DNA of 64,000 bases from Novosphingobium sp. AP12 (GCF_000281975.1 NZ_AKKE01000156.1:31857-95856); one strand, 5' to 3'. Shown: positions 45,220-53,732, counted from the first letter of the stretch. Numbers and translations: made by a program. Notes: generated from the letters alone by a model not told the origin.

Positions 45220-45469
45220 GCCCGGGTGCGGGCAGGGCCGGGTTGTTGGGTTTGGGAGTTTGTTGACGAAGTACATGCGCGCAGCGTTTGCAGGAAGGGG
45301 GCGGAATCGACGGTGTGAAAGAGCCGCCGCGAAGATAGCGCGGTTTGGCCGTGTAGGAAAATGCGGGGCGAGAGTTCCCGTCGCGCGCCGCGCGCCTCCA
45401 TCGCGGATTGCGGACGCGCGCGGAAGCTGCAAGGGCCCGGCGCGACCACTCCATCAGGAAATGCGAGCC
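45220..45469. other. Intergenic stretch before the DUF2322 gene
   Basis: Together with the terminator this makes a 310-base gene-free stretch. I find no convincing ORF or RNA gene. TTGACG near 45262 could be a -35 box, but no good -10 box follows at 16-18 bases. AGGAA at 45456-45460 is the ribosome-binding site of the next gene. Confidence 0.4.
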
Positions 45470-45814
45470 ATGCCGACGACGATTCACCCGGACGCGACCT
45501 TCAAGGACAACCTCCAGGCCCTGCCGCCCATCGACGGCCTGCAGCGCATCGACCTGGTCGACGACGCCGGCGCCGTGGTCGCCACCATCGAGAACCAGCC
45601 GGGCAAGCAGGGCTCCCTGGCGGTCTACCAGTACCTCGAGCAGGTCTTCGGCACGCTGGACGCACGAGCCGCCGAGCATGGCCTTGCCCTGTTCGCCGAG
45701 AACACCGCCGACGCCCGCAATCGCCCCGGCGCCCACCCCAACATCGACCGCCTGCTGGAGATCGCCGCCGGCGGCAGGCCGTTGGCAATTGAGGTCATCG
45801 CTGCCAGCGGTTGA
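45470..45814 (+). CDS. DUF2322 family protein
   Basis: A 114-residue small protein matching the DUF2322 pattern I recall: FKDNLQALPPIDGLQRIDLV, IENQPGKQGSLAVYQYLEQV and the C-terminal FAENTADARNRPGAHPNIDR. It is cytosolic, with no signal peptide or membrane segment. The family's function is unknown to me. Start: MPTTIHPD, with AGGAA nine bases upstream; an ATG three codons earlier overlaps that site. A short hairpin with five T residues follows the stop. Confidence 0.8.
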   Translation: MPTTIHPDATFKDNLQALPPIDGLQRIDLVDDAGAVVATIENQPGKQGSLAVYQYLEQVFGTLDARAAEHGLALFAENTADARNRPGAHPNIDRLLEIAAGGRPLAIEVIAASG

Positions 45815-45816
45815 AT

Positions 45817-45837
45817 GGGCGGCTCCGCGCCCTTTTT
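45817..45837 (+). terminator. Short intrinsic terminator after the DUF2322 gene
   Basis: GGGCG (45817-45821) and CGCCC (45828-45832) form a 5-bp stem with a six-base loop, followed by TTTTT. It is short but placed 2 bases after the stop codon. Confidence 0.6.
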
Positions 45838-46198
45838 CGCCGAACACGGACTGTCCCGGCAGCCTTCATTGCAGACCCCCTGCTACAGTTGCCGGTTTGC
45901 TAGTGGCCTCGCCTGTGTGGGATCACCTTCGTGCGAGTCATACCGGTGTGTTCCCGACTGAACGCTGCCCGAAGGACCGCCATCCACCCTTCTGCGCTGT
46001 TCGGAAACGTCGCGCTGATCGCCACAAGCGGAATGGCCGCCTTGCAGAGATTTACCCGGAAACCGGCCTTTCCGGACGCGCCCTCATAGGACATTTAGCG
46101 CGTCTACCTAGGGGAAGCCCCTCGGATTCTGCGAAATATCCCGGATGGCCATTGGATGGCCCGACAGCGATCTTCGCCTCACAAACGAGAGGCGTGCG
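45838..46198. other. Gene-free stretch upstream of the orphan beta-propeller gene
   Basis: About 360 bases with no credible ORF on either strand. One minus-strand frame (45900-46094) is open for 64 codons but has no ribosome-binding site, no family pattern and an unlikely composition. GC content is lower than in neighbouring genes. The promoter of the next gene should lie here, and GAGAGG just before its ATG is its ribosome-binding site. Confidence 0.4.
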
Positions 46199-47764
46199 AT
46201 GTCCGAAACTCAACAAATTCTTGCGGCGAACATGCCCAACCCCAATCCGTGGCTGACGCAAAGCGTCTATCCGACCTCCCACTTCAATCCGGGCGCGACC
46301 GATTCCGTGACCGTTGCAGGTCCCGTGCAAGGCAAGACCCTGGTAGAGGGCGAAGACGCGAAGTTCGTGCGCAACTTCATGGTTTCAAACCCCACGTTGA
46401 AGAAGATCGGCACCGATACGGTCGCCTTCGCCAGTGGCATGTTCGGCCTGCGCAAGCTGCTGCTTACGGGCAAGGCTCTCGAATCGATTTCCTACATGGC
46501 TTACCCGGGCTTCGAGGCGATATTCGAAGGTGCCGACGAGGCGACGGTCGAAGCTCTGCTGGCGAAATGGGACGTGGCCCGCCGCGAGGGGGACGACGCA
46601 AAACTGATCGAGGCCATCCGGGGGATCAGCGACCTTGGCTTCACCCACGCTCTCGGCATCAACGGCGTCTACAACCTGTTCGACCGTGACGGCTTCCACT
46701 ACTGCGTTTTCGGCGGCACGCGGGTGCTCAAATGCACCGACGACAACGAGGTCCGAGCGCCCGCTCGCGTCGTGAAACTGGCCGACGTGGCAACTGCCGT
46801 GCCTGCCGAAGTCGCGCAGTCAGTCAGTCGCATCATCGCGCTCAGCATGACGTACGACGGCTTCCTGGTCGCCGCTGCGCCTGGCGCGGTGATTATTCTC
46901 GACCGCGACCTGAATGTGAAGTCGTACGTCGCTTTCTCGGGCGAAGCGGTCGACAATGCCGTCCCCGTGGACGAAGATGGCGGCATCTACGTCGTGACTT
47001 CGCGCAGGATGCTCAAGGTCGTGTGGAACGGCGAAACGCTCTCGTCCGACGAGAAGGATGGGGCCTGGGAATCCGGCTACGAGTGGATGCCCGACGAAAA
47101 GGCTTTTGCGCTGGGGTCGATCTCACGCGGTTCGGGGACGACGCCTACCTTGATGGGATTTGGCGACGACCCGGACAAACTCGTCGTGATCGCGGACGGG
47201 GCAGAGGGAGGCACCAATCTCGTCGCCTTCTGGCGCGACGACATTCCCGAGGATTTCGAGCAGAAGCCGGGGACCAAGTCGCGCCGCATCGCGGATCAGG
47301 CCCGGATCGAGATTTCGAAGGCGACGATCGAGCCATCGCCCAACGTGCTTGGCTACGGCGTCGCCATCGTCAACAGCACCTATCCCGAGCCTTTCCCAGA
47401 GCCGGGCTTCCATAACGGGTTCATGGCAGGCGTCACGCGCCCGGCCCCGAAGGGCATCCAGAAGTTCAACTGGAATCCGGCGACGCGGCGGTTCGAGCAA
47501 GACTGGCTCAACGCCGAGATCGACAACAGCGACATCATGGTGCCGGTCGTATCGGCTGCCACGGGGCTGCTTTATGCCGCGAACAAGCGTGGTCTGACCT
47601 ACGAGTATGCCGGCCTCGACTGGACGACGGGCGAAATCAGGGCCCGTTGGGTGTTCCCAGACGACAGCGCCATGTGGAACGCTTTCGGCGGTATCACCAC
47701 CATCCTCGAAGACGGCGATCTCCTGATCGGCGGCGCCTTTGCGATCAAACGTGTCGTGGGATGA
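46199..47764 (+). CDS. Orphan beta-propeller-like protein of unknown function
   Basis: A 521-residue soluble protein without signal peptide or membrane segment. From about residue 150 it shows repeated four-strand patterns with DxDG/DEDG turns, e.g. GAVIILDRDLNVKSYVAFSG, NAVPVDEDGGIYVVTS, SAATGLLYAANKRG and DWTTGEIRARWVF, suggesting a PQQ/SMP-30-like propeller. The first 150 residues look helical. I recognise no enzyme signature. Codon and base composition appear less GC-rich than in the flanking genes, and it stands alone between two gene-poor stretches, compatible with horizontal acquisition. The start MSETQQ is preceded by GAGAGG. Confidence 0.7.
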   Translation: MSETQQILAANMPNPNPWLTQSVYPTSHFNPGATDSVTVAGPVQGKTLVEGEDAKFVRNFMVSNPTLKKIGTDTVAFASGMFGLRKLLLTGKALESISYMAYPGFEAIFEGADEATVEALLAKWDVARREGDDAKLIEAIRGISDLGFTHALGINGVYNLFDRDGFHYCVFGGTRVLKCTDDNEVRAPARVVKLADVATAVPAEVAQSVSRIIALSMTYDGFLVAAAPGAVIILDRDLNVKSYVAFSGEAVDNAVPVDEDGGIYVVTSRRMLKVVWNGETLSSDEKDGAWESGYEWMPDEKAFALGSISRGSGTTPTLMGFGDDPDKLVVIADGAEGGTNLVAFWRDDIPEDFEQKPGTKSRRIADQARIEISKATIEPSPNVLGYGVAIVNSTYPEPFPEPGFHNGFMAGVTRPAPKGIQKFNWNPATRRFEQDWLNAEIDNSDIMVPVVSAATGLLYAANKRGLTYEYAGLDWTTGEIRARWVFPDDSAMWNAFGGITTILEDGDLLIGGAFAIKRVVG

Positions 47765-47950
47765 GGTTCGGTTAAAGCAGCTAACATCCCTGATAATGGT
47801 CGATCAGCGACGGAGGCGCCGGCCCCAAAAGCGGTCATGTCCGCTATCCGCGGATATTGATCAAAAGCTGACCTTTGGGTCACGGCCAAAAGCCGCCAAT
47901 TTCCGCTGATCATACAGAGGATATCTTCGGCCCCTTAGGCGCGGGGGCTA

Positions 47951-49258
47951 CTATCCCAGCAACACCGGCAGCCCCGAAACCCCCTGTTGTTCCAGCCCGC
48001 CGGTCATGAACGGCGCGGGCGCATCCGGATCGAGGCGCAGCGCCGGAAAGTGGTCGAGCAGGGCGTTGATGCCGCGGTTGATCTCGACGCGGGCGACGTT
48101 CATGCCGAGGCACCGGTGGGTGCCGAGGCCGAAGGCCATGTTGGTCAGCTTGGGGCGGAAGAGGTCGTATTCGTCGGGGCGCTCCCAGCGCGCGGGGTCG
48201 CGGTTGGCGGGGCCGAGGCCGAGTTCGAGCACGGCGCCTTCGGGGATGTGGTGGCCGTAGAACTCGGTGTCCTGCATCACCATGCGGTAAAAATAGGGCG
48301 CGGTGGGGTTCCAGCGCAGGCTTTCCTCAATCGCGTCGTCGACGAGGGCGCGGTCCTGGCGCACGGCGTCGAGCTGGTCGCGGTGAGTGAGCAGGGCAAA
48401 GAGGGCGATGCCCATCTGGCGCCAGGAGGTACCGCCGCCGGCCACCATCACCAGCTTGACGTGGGCGAGGATCTCGCGGTCGGTGAGGGCGCGCGGGGCC
48501 TCGCCGGGCATCTGCAATTTCATGCCGAGCAGGAAGCTGACGAGGTCGTCCTGCGGCTCGGCACGGCGGCGTTCGATCAGGCCGAGCACGGTGCTCTCGA
48601 CGATCCTGGCGTTGGAGATCCGCTGCTCCATCGTCACCGAGCGGCTGGAACTGGTGGAGTTGAGGTAGGCGTGGCGGAAACGCAGCGCCTCGTCGCCGTC
48701 GAGGCCGATGGCGGTGGTGATCGTGTAGACCGGGATGCGCGCGCAGTAGTCGAGGTTGAGGTCTGCGCGCTCACCCTTGGCCATGCGGGCGATCAGGCGC
48801 TCGATGATGGTGTCGATGGTGTGCTCGCGCCACCAGCCGAGCGCCTCGGGCATGTTGAATTTGGGCTGGATGGTACGGCGGTAGGCGCGGTGCATCGGCG
48901 GGTCCATCTCGAGGATGCCCATCGCCTTCTCGTCCGCCGGATTGTCGTGGCCCTGCACCGAGTTCGAAAAGATCGCAGGGTTGCGGAAGGCGGCCTCGCA
49001 GGCATCGTAGGACAGCACCGTCCAGTGCGGGCGCCCCGCCGCACGGGCATGGCGCTCGTGCAGCGGGAGGCCGAGCAGCTCGCGCAGCCGCCCCTTGATC
49101 ACCGGCCCTTGTGCCCGCATCGCGTGGACGGCGGGCATGATCGCGGCGACTTCGACCGAGTTGCCCACCGACTCCGCTTCCTTGCGGACGTCGTAGAGCT
49201 CCTCGTAGAGCGGGTCGTCGGCGGTCAGGACATCGGTTGCGTCGGCACCTTCCAGCAT
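47951..49258 (-). CDS. Cytochrome P450
   Basis: A 435-residue soluble bacterial P450. The heme-thiolate motif is FGLGTHRCLGMNVAR with Cys383; EESLR provides the ExxR motif of the K helix. The I helix reads MVAGGGTSWRQMG: Thr277 is kept, but the usual acidic residue before it is Gly276, so the common acid-alcohol pair is incomplete. Family members hydroxylate steroids, terpenes, fatty acids or aromatics using a ferredoxin; none is adjacent. It follows the amidohydrolase with TGACATG spacing, so the two are co-expressed in cluster B. Confidence 0.92.
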   Translation of the reverse strand: MLEGADATDVLTADDPLYEELYDVRKEAESVGNSVEVAAIMPAVHAMRAQGPVIKGRLRELLGLPLHERHARAAGRPHWTVLSYDACEAAFRNPAIFSNSVQGHDNPADEKAMGILEMDPPMHRAYRRTIQPKFNMPEALGWWREHTIDTIIERLIARMAKGERADLNLDYCARIPVYTITTAIGLDGDEALRFRHAYLNSTSSSRSVTMEQRISNARIVESTVLGLIERRRAEPQDDLVSFLLGMKLQMPGEAPRALTDREILAHVKLVMVAGGGTSWRQMGIALFALLTHRDQLDAVRQDRALVDDAIEESLRWNPTAPYFYRMVMQDTEFYGHHIPEGAVLELGLGPANRDPARWERPDEYDLFRPKLTNMAFGLGTHRCLGMNVARVEINRGINALLDHFPALRLDPDAPAPFMTGGLEQQGVSGLPVLLG

Positions 49259-49259
49259 G

Positions 49260-50459
49260 TCAGCTCAGGCCCAGCAGCTTGCGCGCGTTGTCGTGGATGA
49301 TCGCGCGCACGTCGGCCTCGGGGACGCCCGCGAAGTCGCGCAGGATGATCTCGCGCGACTTGGGGAAAGTGGTTTCCGAGTGCGGGTAGTCGGAGGACCA
49401 CATGATGTTGCCGCCGCCCGGCAGGTCGCGGTTGAGGATGCCCGTGCGGTCCTGGATGAACGAGCCGAAGACGTTGCGGTCCATGTAGTAGCTCGGCGGG
49501 TTCTTGAGCGCGCTCTCGGTCCAGAAGCGCTGCCGCTCCCAGGTGCGGGTGATGTATTCGGTGTACCACGCGAACCAGCCCACGCCGCTTTCCATGCTGC
49601 CGATGCGTAAGGCAGGGAAGCGGTCGAAGATGCAGTTGAAGATGAAGATGCCGATCGGCTCGGCCATCGCCATCTTGCTCATCGGCATGTCGGGGAGGAA
49701 GAACTCCTTCTGCCCGAAGCGCGGCACGCGGGCGCCGAGGTGGAAGGTGATGACGAGGTTGTGGTCGCAGATCGTCTTCCACAGCTTGTCGAAGGCGGGG
49801 TCGGAATACTGCAGCGCGCCCTTGCTGTCGCCGGTGAGGGCGGAGACCTGGCCGTCCTTCATGTTCTGGATGCCGGACGAGGTCTTCCAGGCGTCCGGGT
49901 TCTGCGGGAAGGCGGGCAGGTTGATCGCGCGGAAGCCCTTCTTCGCAAGGCGTTCGACGTGCTGGCAGGTCTCGTCGATGTCGCGCATCGGCACGTAGCC
50001 GACGGGGAACAGCCGGTCCGGCGCCACCGAGGCGAAGTCCATCACCCAATCCTGGTAGGCGACGTAGCTGGCGACGTAGAGTTCGTTGTCGAACGAGCCG
50101 AGCGGCCCGCCGCCGAACAGCAGCGCGGCGTCCATGCCGTCCGCGTCCATGTCGGCGAGGCGGGTGGCGGGCTCCCACACCGTGCGCTGGTCGGCAAGGC
50201 GGCCCTTCATCTTGAAGTTCTTGCCCTCGCGCCCGGCCTGGTTGTTGATCATCATGAACGGGCGGCGGCCGCCTTCGAAGCAGATGTAGTCCCCGTCCTC
50301 GGCATGCTCGATAAAGGGGGCGCGGTCCTTGAGGTGCGAGGGGAGGTAGTTCTTCCACATGTCGTGCGGCGGATCGATGTGGGCGTCGGCATCGAAGATG
50401 GGGCCGTAGGGCCAGTCGGCGGTCGTGCCGCCTTTGATCGCCGGATCTGCTTCGCTCAT
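49260..50459 (-). CDS. Amidohydrolase-2 family metal-dependent hydrolase/decarboxylase
   Basis: A 399-residue TIM-barrel protein of the amidohydrolase-2 (ACMSD-like) group. Metal-site candidates are Asp23/Asp25/His27 in IFDADAHIDPP, His in VITFHLGARVPRFG and Asp in NIMWSSDYPHSETTFP. Members hydrolyse or decarboxylate aromatic or ring-cleavage products. Similar genes often occur beside P450 and CaiB/BaiF genes in sphingomonad and actinobacterial catabolic clusters. AGGA lies before the start. A strong palindromic site (50503-50516) lies about 50 bases upstream. Confidence 0.85.
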   Translation of the reverse strand: MSEADPAIKGGTTADWPYGPIFDADAHIDPPHDMWKNYLPSHLKDRAPFIEHAEDGDYICFEGGRRPFMMINNQAGREGKNFKMKGRLADQRTVWEPATRLADMDADGMDAALLFGGGPLGSFDNELYVASYVAYQDWVMDFASVAPDRLFPVGYVPMRDIDETCQHVERLAKKGFRAINLPAFPQNPDAWKTSSGIQNMKDGQVSALTGDSKGALQYSDPAFDKLWKTICDHNLVITFHLGARVPRFGQKEFFLPDMPMSKMAMAEPIGIFIFNCIFDRFPALRIGSMESGVGWFAWYTEYITRTWERQRFWTESALKNPPSYYMDRNVFGSFIQDRTGILNRDLPGGGNIMWSSDYPHSETTFPKSREIILRDFAGVPEADVRAIIHDNARKLLGLS

Positions 50460-50502
50460 TTCCTGGGCTCCTCTCGCGCCGTCTTTGCGGCCTGATCGAT
50501 AA

Positions 50503-50535
50503 TTCGCAATGGTGAACTAAGTATCGCCATATTGA
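50503..50535. promoter_or_regulatory. Paired operator-like sites upstream of the amidohydrolase-P450 unit
   Basis: TTCGCAATGGTGAA at 50503-50516 differs from the perfect palindrome TTCACAATGGTGAA by one base. A weaker copy, ATCGCCATATTGAA, is at 50522-50535, 19 bases further. The same two-site arrangement occurs at two other cluster B promoters. The region is the 115-base gap between the Ltp2-like gene and the amidohydrolase gene. Confidence 0.5.
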
Positions 50536-50574
50536 ACTGAAATGTCAAGATCGCGACTCGGCGAGGGCGCCCGC

Positions 50575-51759
50575 TCAGTCGCGCCGAAGGATCATCGCGC
50601 CGTATCCGTAGCCGCCGTTCGAGATCACGCAGGTCTTTGCGTCCCGCACCTGCCGTCCGCTGCCCCGCCCCCAGAGCTGGACGGTCGCCTCGTGGATGTG
50701 GCCGTAGCCGTGGAAGCGCCCGGCAGAGAGCTGGCCGCCGCCGGTGTTGAGCGGCAGTTCGCCGTCGATGGCGATGCGCTTGCCGCCCTCGACGAACCTG
50801 CAAGCCTCGCCCGGCGGGACAAGGCCGAGCGCTTCCATCCACATCCACACGTGGATCGAAAAGCCGTCGTAGATCTGCGCGCAGTCCATCTGGGCGGGCT
50901 TGAGGTCGGTGCGTTCCCACAGCATCCGCCCGGCGCGCCTGGCGGCGGGCATTTCGGTGAAGTCGCCCTCGAAACGGCCCACCCACAGTCCGCCCACCGC
51001 CATGCCCATCGATTCGATGTGGAGCGGCGGATTGCGCAGGTCCTTCGCGGCGTCGCGGTGCGAGAGCACGATCGCGGTGGAGCCGTCGATGTGCGAATCG
51101 CAGTCCAGCAGACGCAGCGGCGAGGAGATCACGCGGCTGGCCAGATAGTCGTCGAGGGTGAGGGGCTTGCGGTAGATGGCGTTCGGATTGTGCGCGGCGT
51201 TCGCGCGGTTGTTGACCGCGATCGCGCCCAGTTGTGCCTCGTTCGCCCCGTACTTCTCGAAGTAGGCCTGCGCGTAGAGCGCGAAGGTGTTGATCGGCGA
51301 AAGCGCGTTGTAGGGCACGGTCCAGGCGTTGTTGCCGTCCACCCGCTCGCGCGAGCCGGACATCAGCGTGGACGATCGCGAGACCAGCCGCGCCTGCGCC
51401 TGCGCGACGCTGCGGAACACCACGACATGGCGAGCAAGGCCGCAGGCGATGGCGGTAATGGCGTTGAAGATCGGCGCCATGTGGCTGAACCCCTCCGCCG
51501 AGGCGAGGATCCAGCGCGGCTCGATGCCGAGCACGGCGGCGGCTTCCGAGGGGCTGACCGGCGCGATGCCGCCGCCTTCGCTGCTCTTGCCCGGATAGGT
51601 GGCGATGCCGTCGATGTCCTCGGGCCGCAGGCCGGCGTCGGCAATGGCGGCGAGGCAGGCGTCGGCGGTCAGCTGCAGCGCGCTGCGCTTCGACGGCCGG
51701 CCGACCTCGGACTGCGCGGCGCCGGTGATGCAGGCGAGCTTTTCGGGGAGGAGGGTCAT
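50575..51759 (-). CDS. Thiolase-fold protein of the Ltp2 aldolase type (no nucleophile Cys)
   Basis: A 394-residue thiolase-superfamily protein. Where thiolases have the catalytic Cys the sequence reads LASAEGFSHMAP, with no Cys. The C-terminal signature is NTGGGQLSAGRFHGYGHIHE, as in Ltp2-like lipid-transfer proteins. Known members work with a DUF35 partner as retro-aldolases that remove side chains from steroid CoA thioesters. The DUF35 gene lies just upstream on the same strand, but a 222-base repeat element separates the two. AGGAAGG precedes the ATG. The substrate is unknown. Confidence 0.85.
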   Translation of the reverse strand: MTLLPEKLACITGAAQSEVGRPSKRSALQLTADACLAAIADAGLRPEDIDGIATYPGKSSEGGGIAPVSPSEAAAVLGIEPRWILASAEGFSHMAPIFNAITAIACGLARHVVVFRSVAQAQARLVSRSSTLMSGSRERVDGNNAWTVPYNALSPINTFALYAQAYFEKYGANEAQLGAIAVNNRANAAHNPNAIYRKPLTLDDYLASRVISSPLRLLDCDSHIDGSTAIVLSHRDAAKDLRNPPLHIESMGMAVGGLWVGRFEGDFTEMPAARRAGRMLWERTDLKPAQMDCAQIYDGFSIHVWMWMEALGLVPPGEACRFVEGGKRIAIDGELPLNTGGGQLSAGRFHGYGHIHEATVQLWGRGSGRQVRDAKTCVISNGGYGYGAMILRRD

Positions 51760-51792
51760 GCTCCGGCCTTCCTGTACGGGAAGGGGAAGCAG

Positions 51793-52014
51793 GGTTTCAC
51801 GCGGGGGCGCGGAGACGCGGGGGAAGGAAGGAAGATTGGTTCACGCAGAGACGCAGAGGCGCGGAGGCGTCGTGCTTTCGGCGGAGCCGCTTGCGGTTCG
51901 GCGCAGCGTTGCAAGGGAGGGAGAGCCTGCGGCGCGGCGCCACCCCTTCGCGCCTTTGCGCCTTTGCGCGAACCCCTTCCGTCTTCGCCGCGCCTCCGCG
52001 CCTCCGCGTGAACC
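51793..52014. repeat. Composite inverted repeat made of octamer triplets
   Basis: Four units, each a GGTTC-like lead followed by three copies of an octamer of the form RCGCRRAG. Units 1 (51793-51822) and 2 (51838-51866) are direct; units 3 (51946-51974) and 4 (51986-52014) are inverted. Unit 2, for example, carries ACGCAGAG, ACGCAGAG, GCGCGGAG. Unit 4 ends exactly at the stop codon of the DUF35 gene. The element sits between two genes that would otherwise be adjacent, and its RNA can form a large hairpin. Confidence 0.75.
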
Positions 52015-52431
52015 TTACCCATGCGCCGCGTCCTCGCGGAACATCGGCAGCCACACATCGTCATGTCGTTCGAACTCGGCGGTCAGCGGCATGCCCACGC
52101 GCACCGCGTCGATTTCTGCCAGCACGTTGGTGAAGACGTAGAGCTGCGCTTGCTCGGCCAGTTCGACGACGCCGAAGACGAACGGCACGGGAAGGCCCGG
52201 CACCCACGGCTCATGGTTGATCGTATAGCTGGCGAGGCGCCCTTTGCCCGAGACGGCCTCGGGCGCGACCGCCTCGCTGTGGCATTTCGCGCAGAGCGGG
52301 AAGGGCGGGTGCTGGTAGGTGCCGCAGTCCGTGCAGCGCTGGATGCGCAAGGCGCCGTCGGCCCCTGCGGTCCAGAAGAACGCGGTCTCGGGCTCGAGCT
52401 TCGGGAGTTTCCGGACAGGTGCTTCGCTCAT
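52015..52431 (-). CDS. DUF35 protein with zinc-ribbon and OB-fold
   Basis: A 138-residue DUF35 protein. Unlike its counterpart in cluster A it keeps the full rubredoxin-like finger: Cys33, Cys36, Cys47 and Cys50 (CTDCGTYQHPPFPLCAKC). The OB-fold follows (GRLASYTINHEPWVPG, PFVFGVVELAEQ). It should bind the acyl-CoA and the Ltp2-like enzyme, as the DUF35 domain of ChsH2 does with Ltp2. It overlaps the CaiB/BaiF stop by the ATGA arrangement. Confidence 0.87.
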   Translation of the reverse strand: MSEAPVRKLPKLEPETAFFWTAGADGALRIQRCTDCGTYQHPPFPLCAKCHSEAVAPEAVSGKGRLASYTINHEPWVPGLPVPFVFGVVELAEQAQLYVFTNVLAEIDAVRVGMPLTAEFERHDDVWLPMFREDAAHG

Positions 52432-53639
52432 CAGAACACCACGCCCTGCACCTTGAGGTCGATGATCTCGTCCTCCGAATAACCCAGGCTTTCCAGCACC
52501 GCGTCGCTGTCCGCGCCCAGTTCCGGCGAGCGGGTGGAGGAGAGCGGCGCGCCGTCGAACACCATCGGCAGGCCGACCATCGGGATCTCGGTGCCGTCGC
52601 CGTAGTCGATGTGCTTGAGGTAGCCGTTGGCCTGCGCCTGCACGTCGTCCTTCATTTCGCCCACGTCCTGCACGACGTCCCACTGGCCCTGCTGGCGGGC
52701 GAGGATCTGCTTCCATTCGGCGAGGGTCTTGCTGGCGAACAGTGCCTTCACCTCGGCGTAGCACTCCGCGATGTTCTCGCGCCGGGCGGCGGCATCGGCG
52801 AAGCGAGGGTCGGCGGCGAGGTCGGGGCGGCCGGCGACCTCGCAGAACGGCGCCCAGTACTTGTCGGCCTGTAACATGCACAGCGCCAGGAACCGGCCGT
52901 CCGAGGTGCGGTAGTTGCTGACCAGCACATTGTTGGGCTTGTCGGCGGGCGGCTTGGGGAATTTCTGCACGCCGTCCGCCGTCGCCTGGCAGACGTAGCG
53001 CTGCATCGACCACAGTGCGGTGCCCAGCAGCGAGACGTCGACGGCGGAGGCCTCGCCCGTCAGCGCGCGCTTGGCGATGGCGGCGCAGATCGCGCCCGAA
53101 AGCATCGAGCCCGACAGCGTATCGCCGAACGCCGGGCCGGGAGGCCCGACCGGCAGCGCCGCGTCGGCATCGGTGAGCGAGGAGGAGATGCCGCCGCGTG
53201 CCCAGAAGGTGATCGCGTCGTACCCGCCCTTCTCGTAGTCCGGGCCATTGGGGCCCAGCGCGCTGCCGCTGGCGTAGATGATCCGGGGAAAGGCGGCGCG
53301 GATGCTGGCCTCGTCGATTGCCATGGCGCGGCGGGCAGGTGGCAGCAGGTTGGTGAGGAACACGTCGGCGTCCGCCAGCAGCCGGTAGAGCACGGCGCGA
53401 CCGGCTTCCTGCTTGAGGTCGAGCGTGACCGAGCGCTTGCCGCGGTTGTAGCTCTCCCACGAGAAGTCGATCGTGCTCGAGCCCATGCCGCCGATCTTGA
53501 GCCCGCGCAGGGGATCTCCGGTAGGCGGCTCGATCTTGACGACATCGGCGCCGAGGTCCGCGAGCATGCCCCCGCAGGCGGGCACGAAAGCCCACATCGC
53601 GACTTCGACGACTTTGATTCCTTCCAGCGGCTTGCCCAT
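52431..53639 (-). CDS. CaiB/BaiF (class III) CoA-transferase
   Basis: A 402-residue class III CoA-transferase. The N-terminus LEGIKVVEVAMWAFVPACGG and VVKIEPPTGDPLRG are standard; the catalytic Asp is Asp141 in YEKGGYDAITFWARGG. It moves CoA between carboxylic acids, here probably activating the cluster B substrate or an intermediate without ATP, since no CoA ligase is present. It is the first gene of the CaiB-DUF35-Ltp2 transcript and is divergent from the APH-type gene. Confidence 0.9.
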   Translation of the reverse strand: MGKPLEGIKVVEVAMWAFVPACGGMLADLGADVVKIEPPTGDPLRGLKIGGMGSSTIDFSWESYNRGKRSVTLDLKQEAGRAVLYRLLADADVFLTNLLPPARRAMAIDEASIRAAFPRIIYASGSALGPNGPDYEKGGYDAITFWARGGISSSLTDADAALPVGPPGPAFGDTLSGSMLSGAICAAIAKRALTGEASAVDVSLLGTALWSMQRYVCQATADGVQKFPKPPADKPNNVLVSNYRTSDGRFLALCMLQADKYWAPFCEVAGRPDLAADPRFADAAARRENIAECYAEVKALFASKTLAEWKQILARQQGQWDVVQDVGEMKDDVQAQANGYLKHIDYGDGTEIPMVGLPMVFDGAPLSSTRSPELGADSDAVLESLGYSEDEIIDLKVQGVVF

Positions 53640-53698
53640 GGGCTCGGCTTCTCCCGTTTGATCCGGCCTTTTGCGTGACTATCCCGCGACCGTTGAAA

Positions 53699-53732
53699 TT
53701 CTCTATTGCGAAGGATGGACCGAAATGGCGAA
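53699..53732. promoter_or_regulatory. Paired operator-like sites in the CaiB/APH divergent promoter
   Basis: On the minus strand 53712-53699 reads TTCGCAATAGAGAA, 12 of 14 identical to the amidohydrolase site. A weaker copy ACCGAAATGGCGAA lies at 53719-53732, 20 bases away. One such pair could control both the leftward CaiB transcript and the rightward APH gene. Confidence 0.5.

Noticed and set aside
45838..46198. Small minus-strand ORF (45900-46094) or a tRNA/ncRNA in this gap
   Set aside because: No ribosome-binding site or family pattern, and no cloverleaf or conserved RNA element could be drawn.
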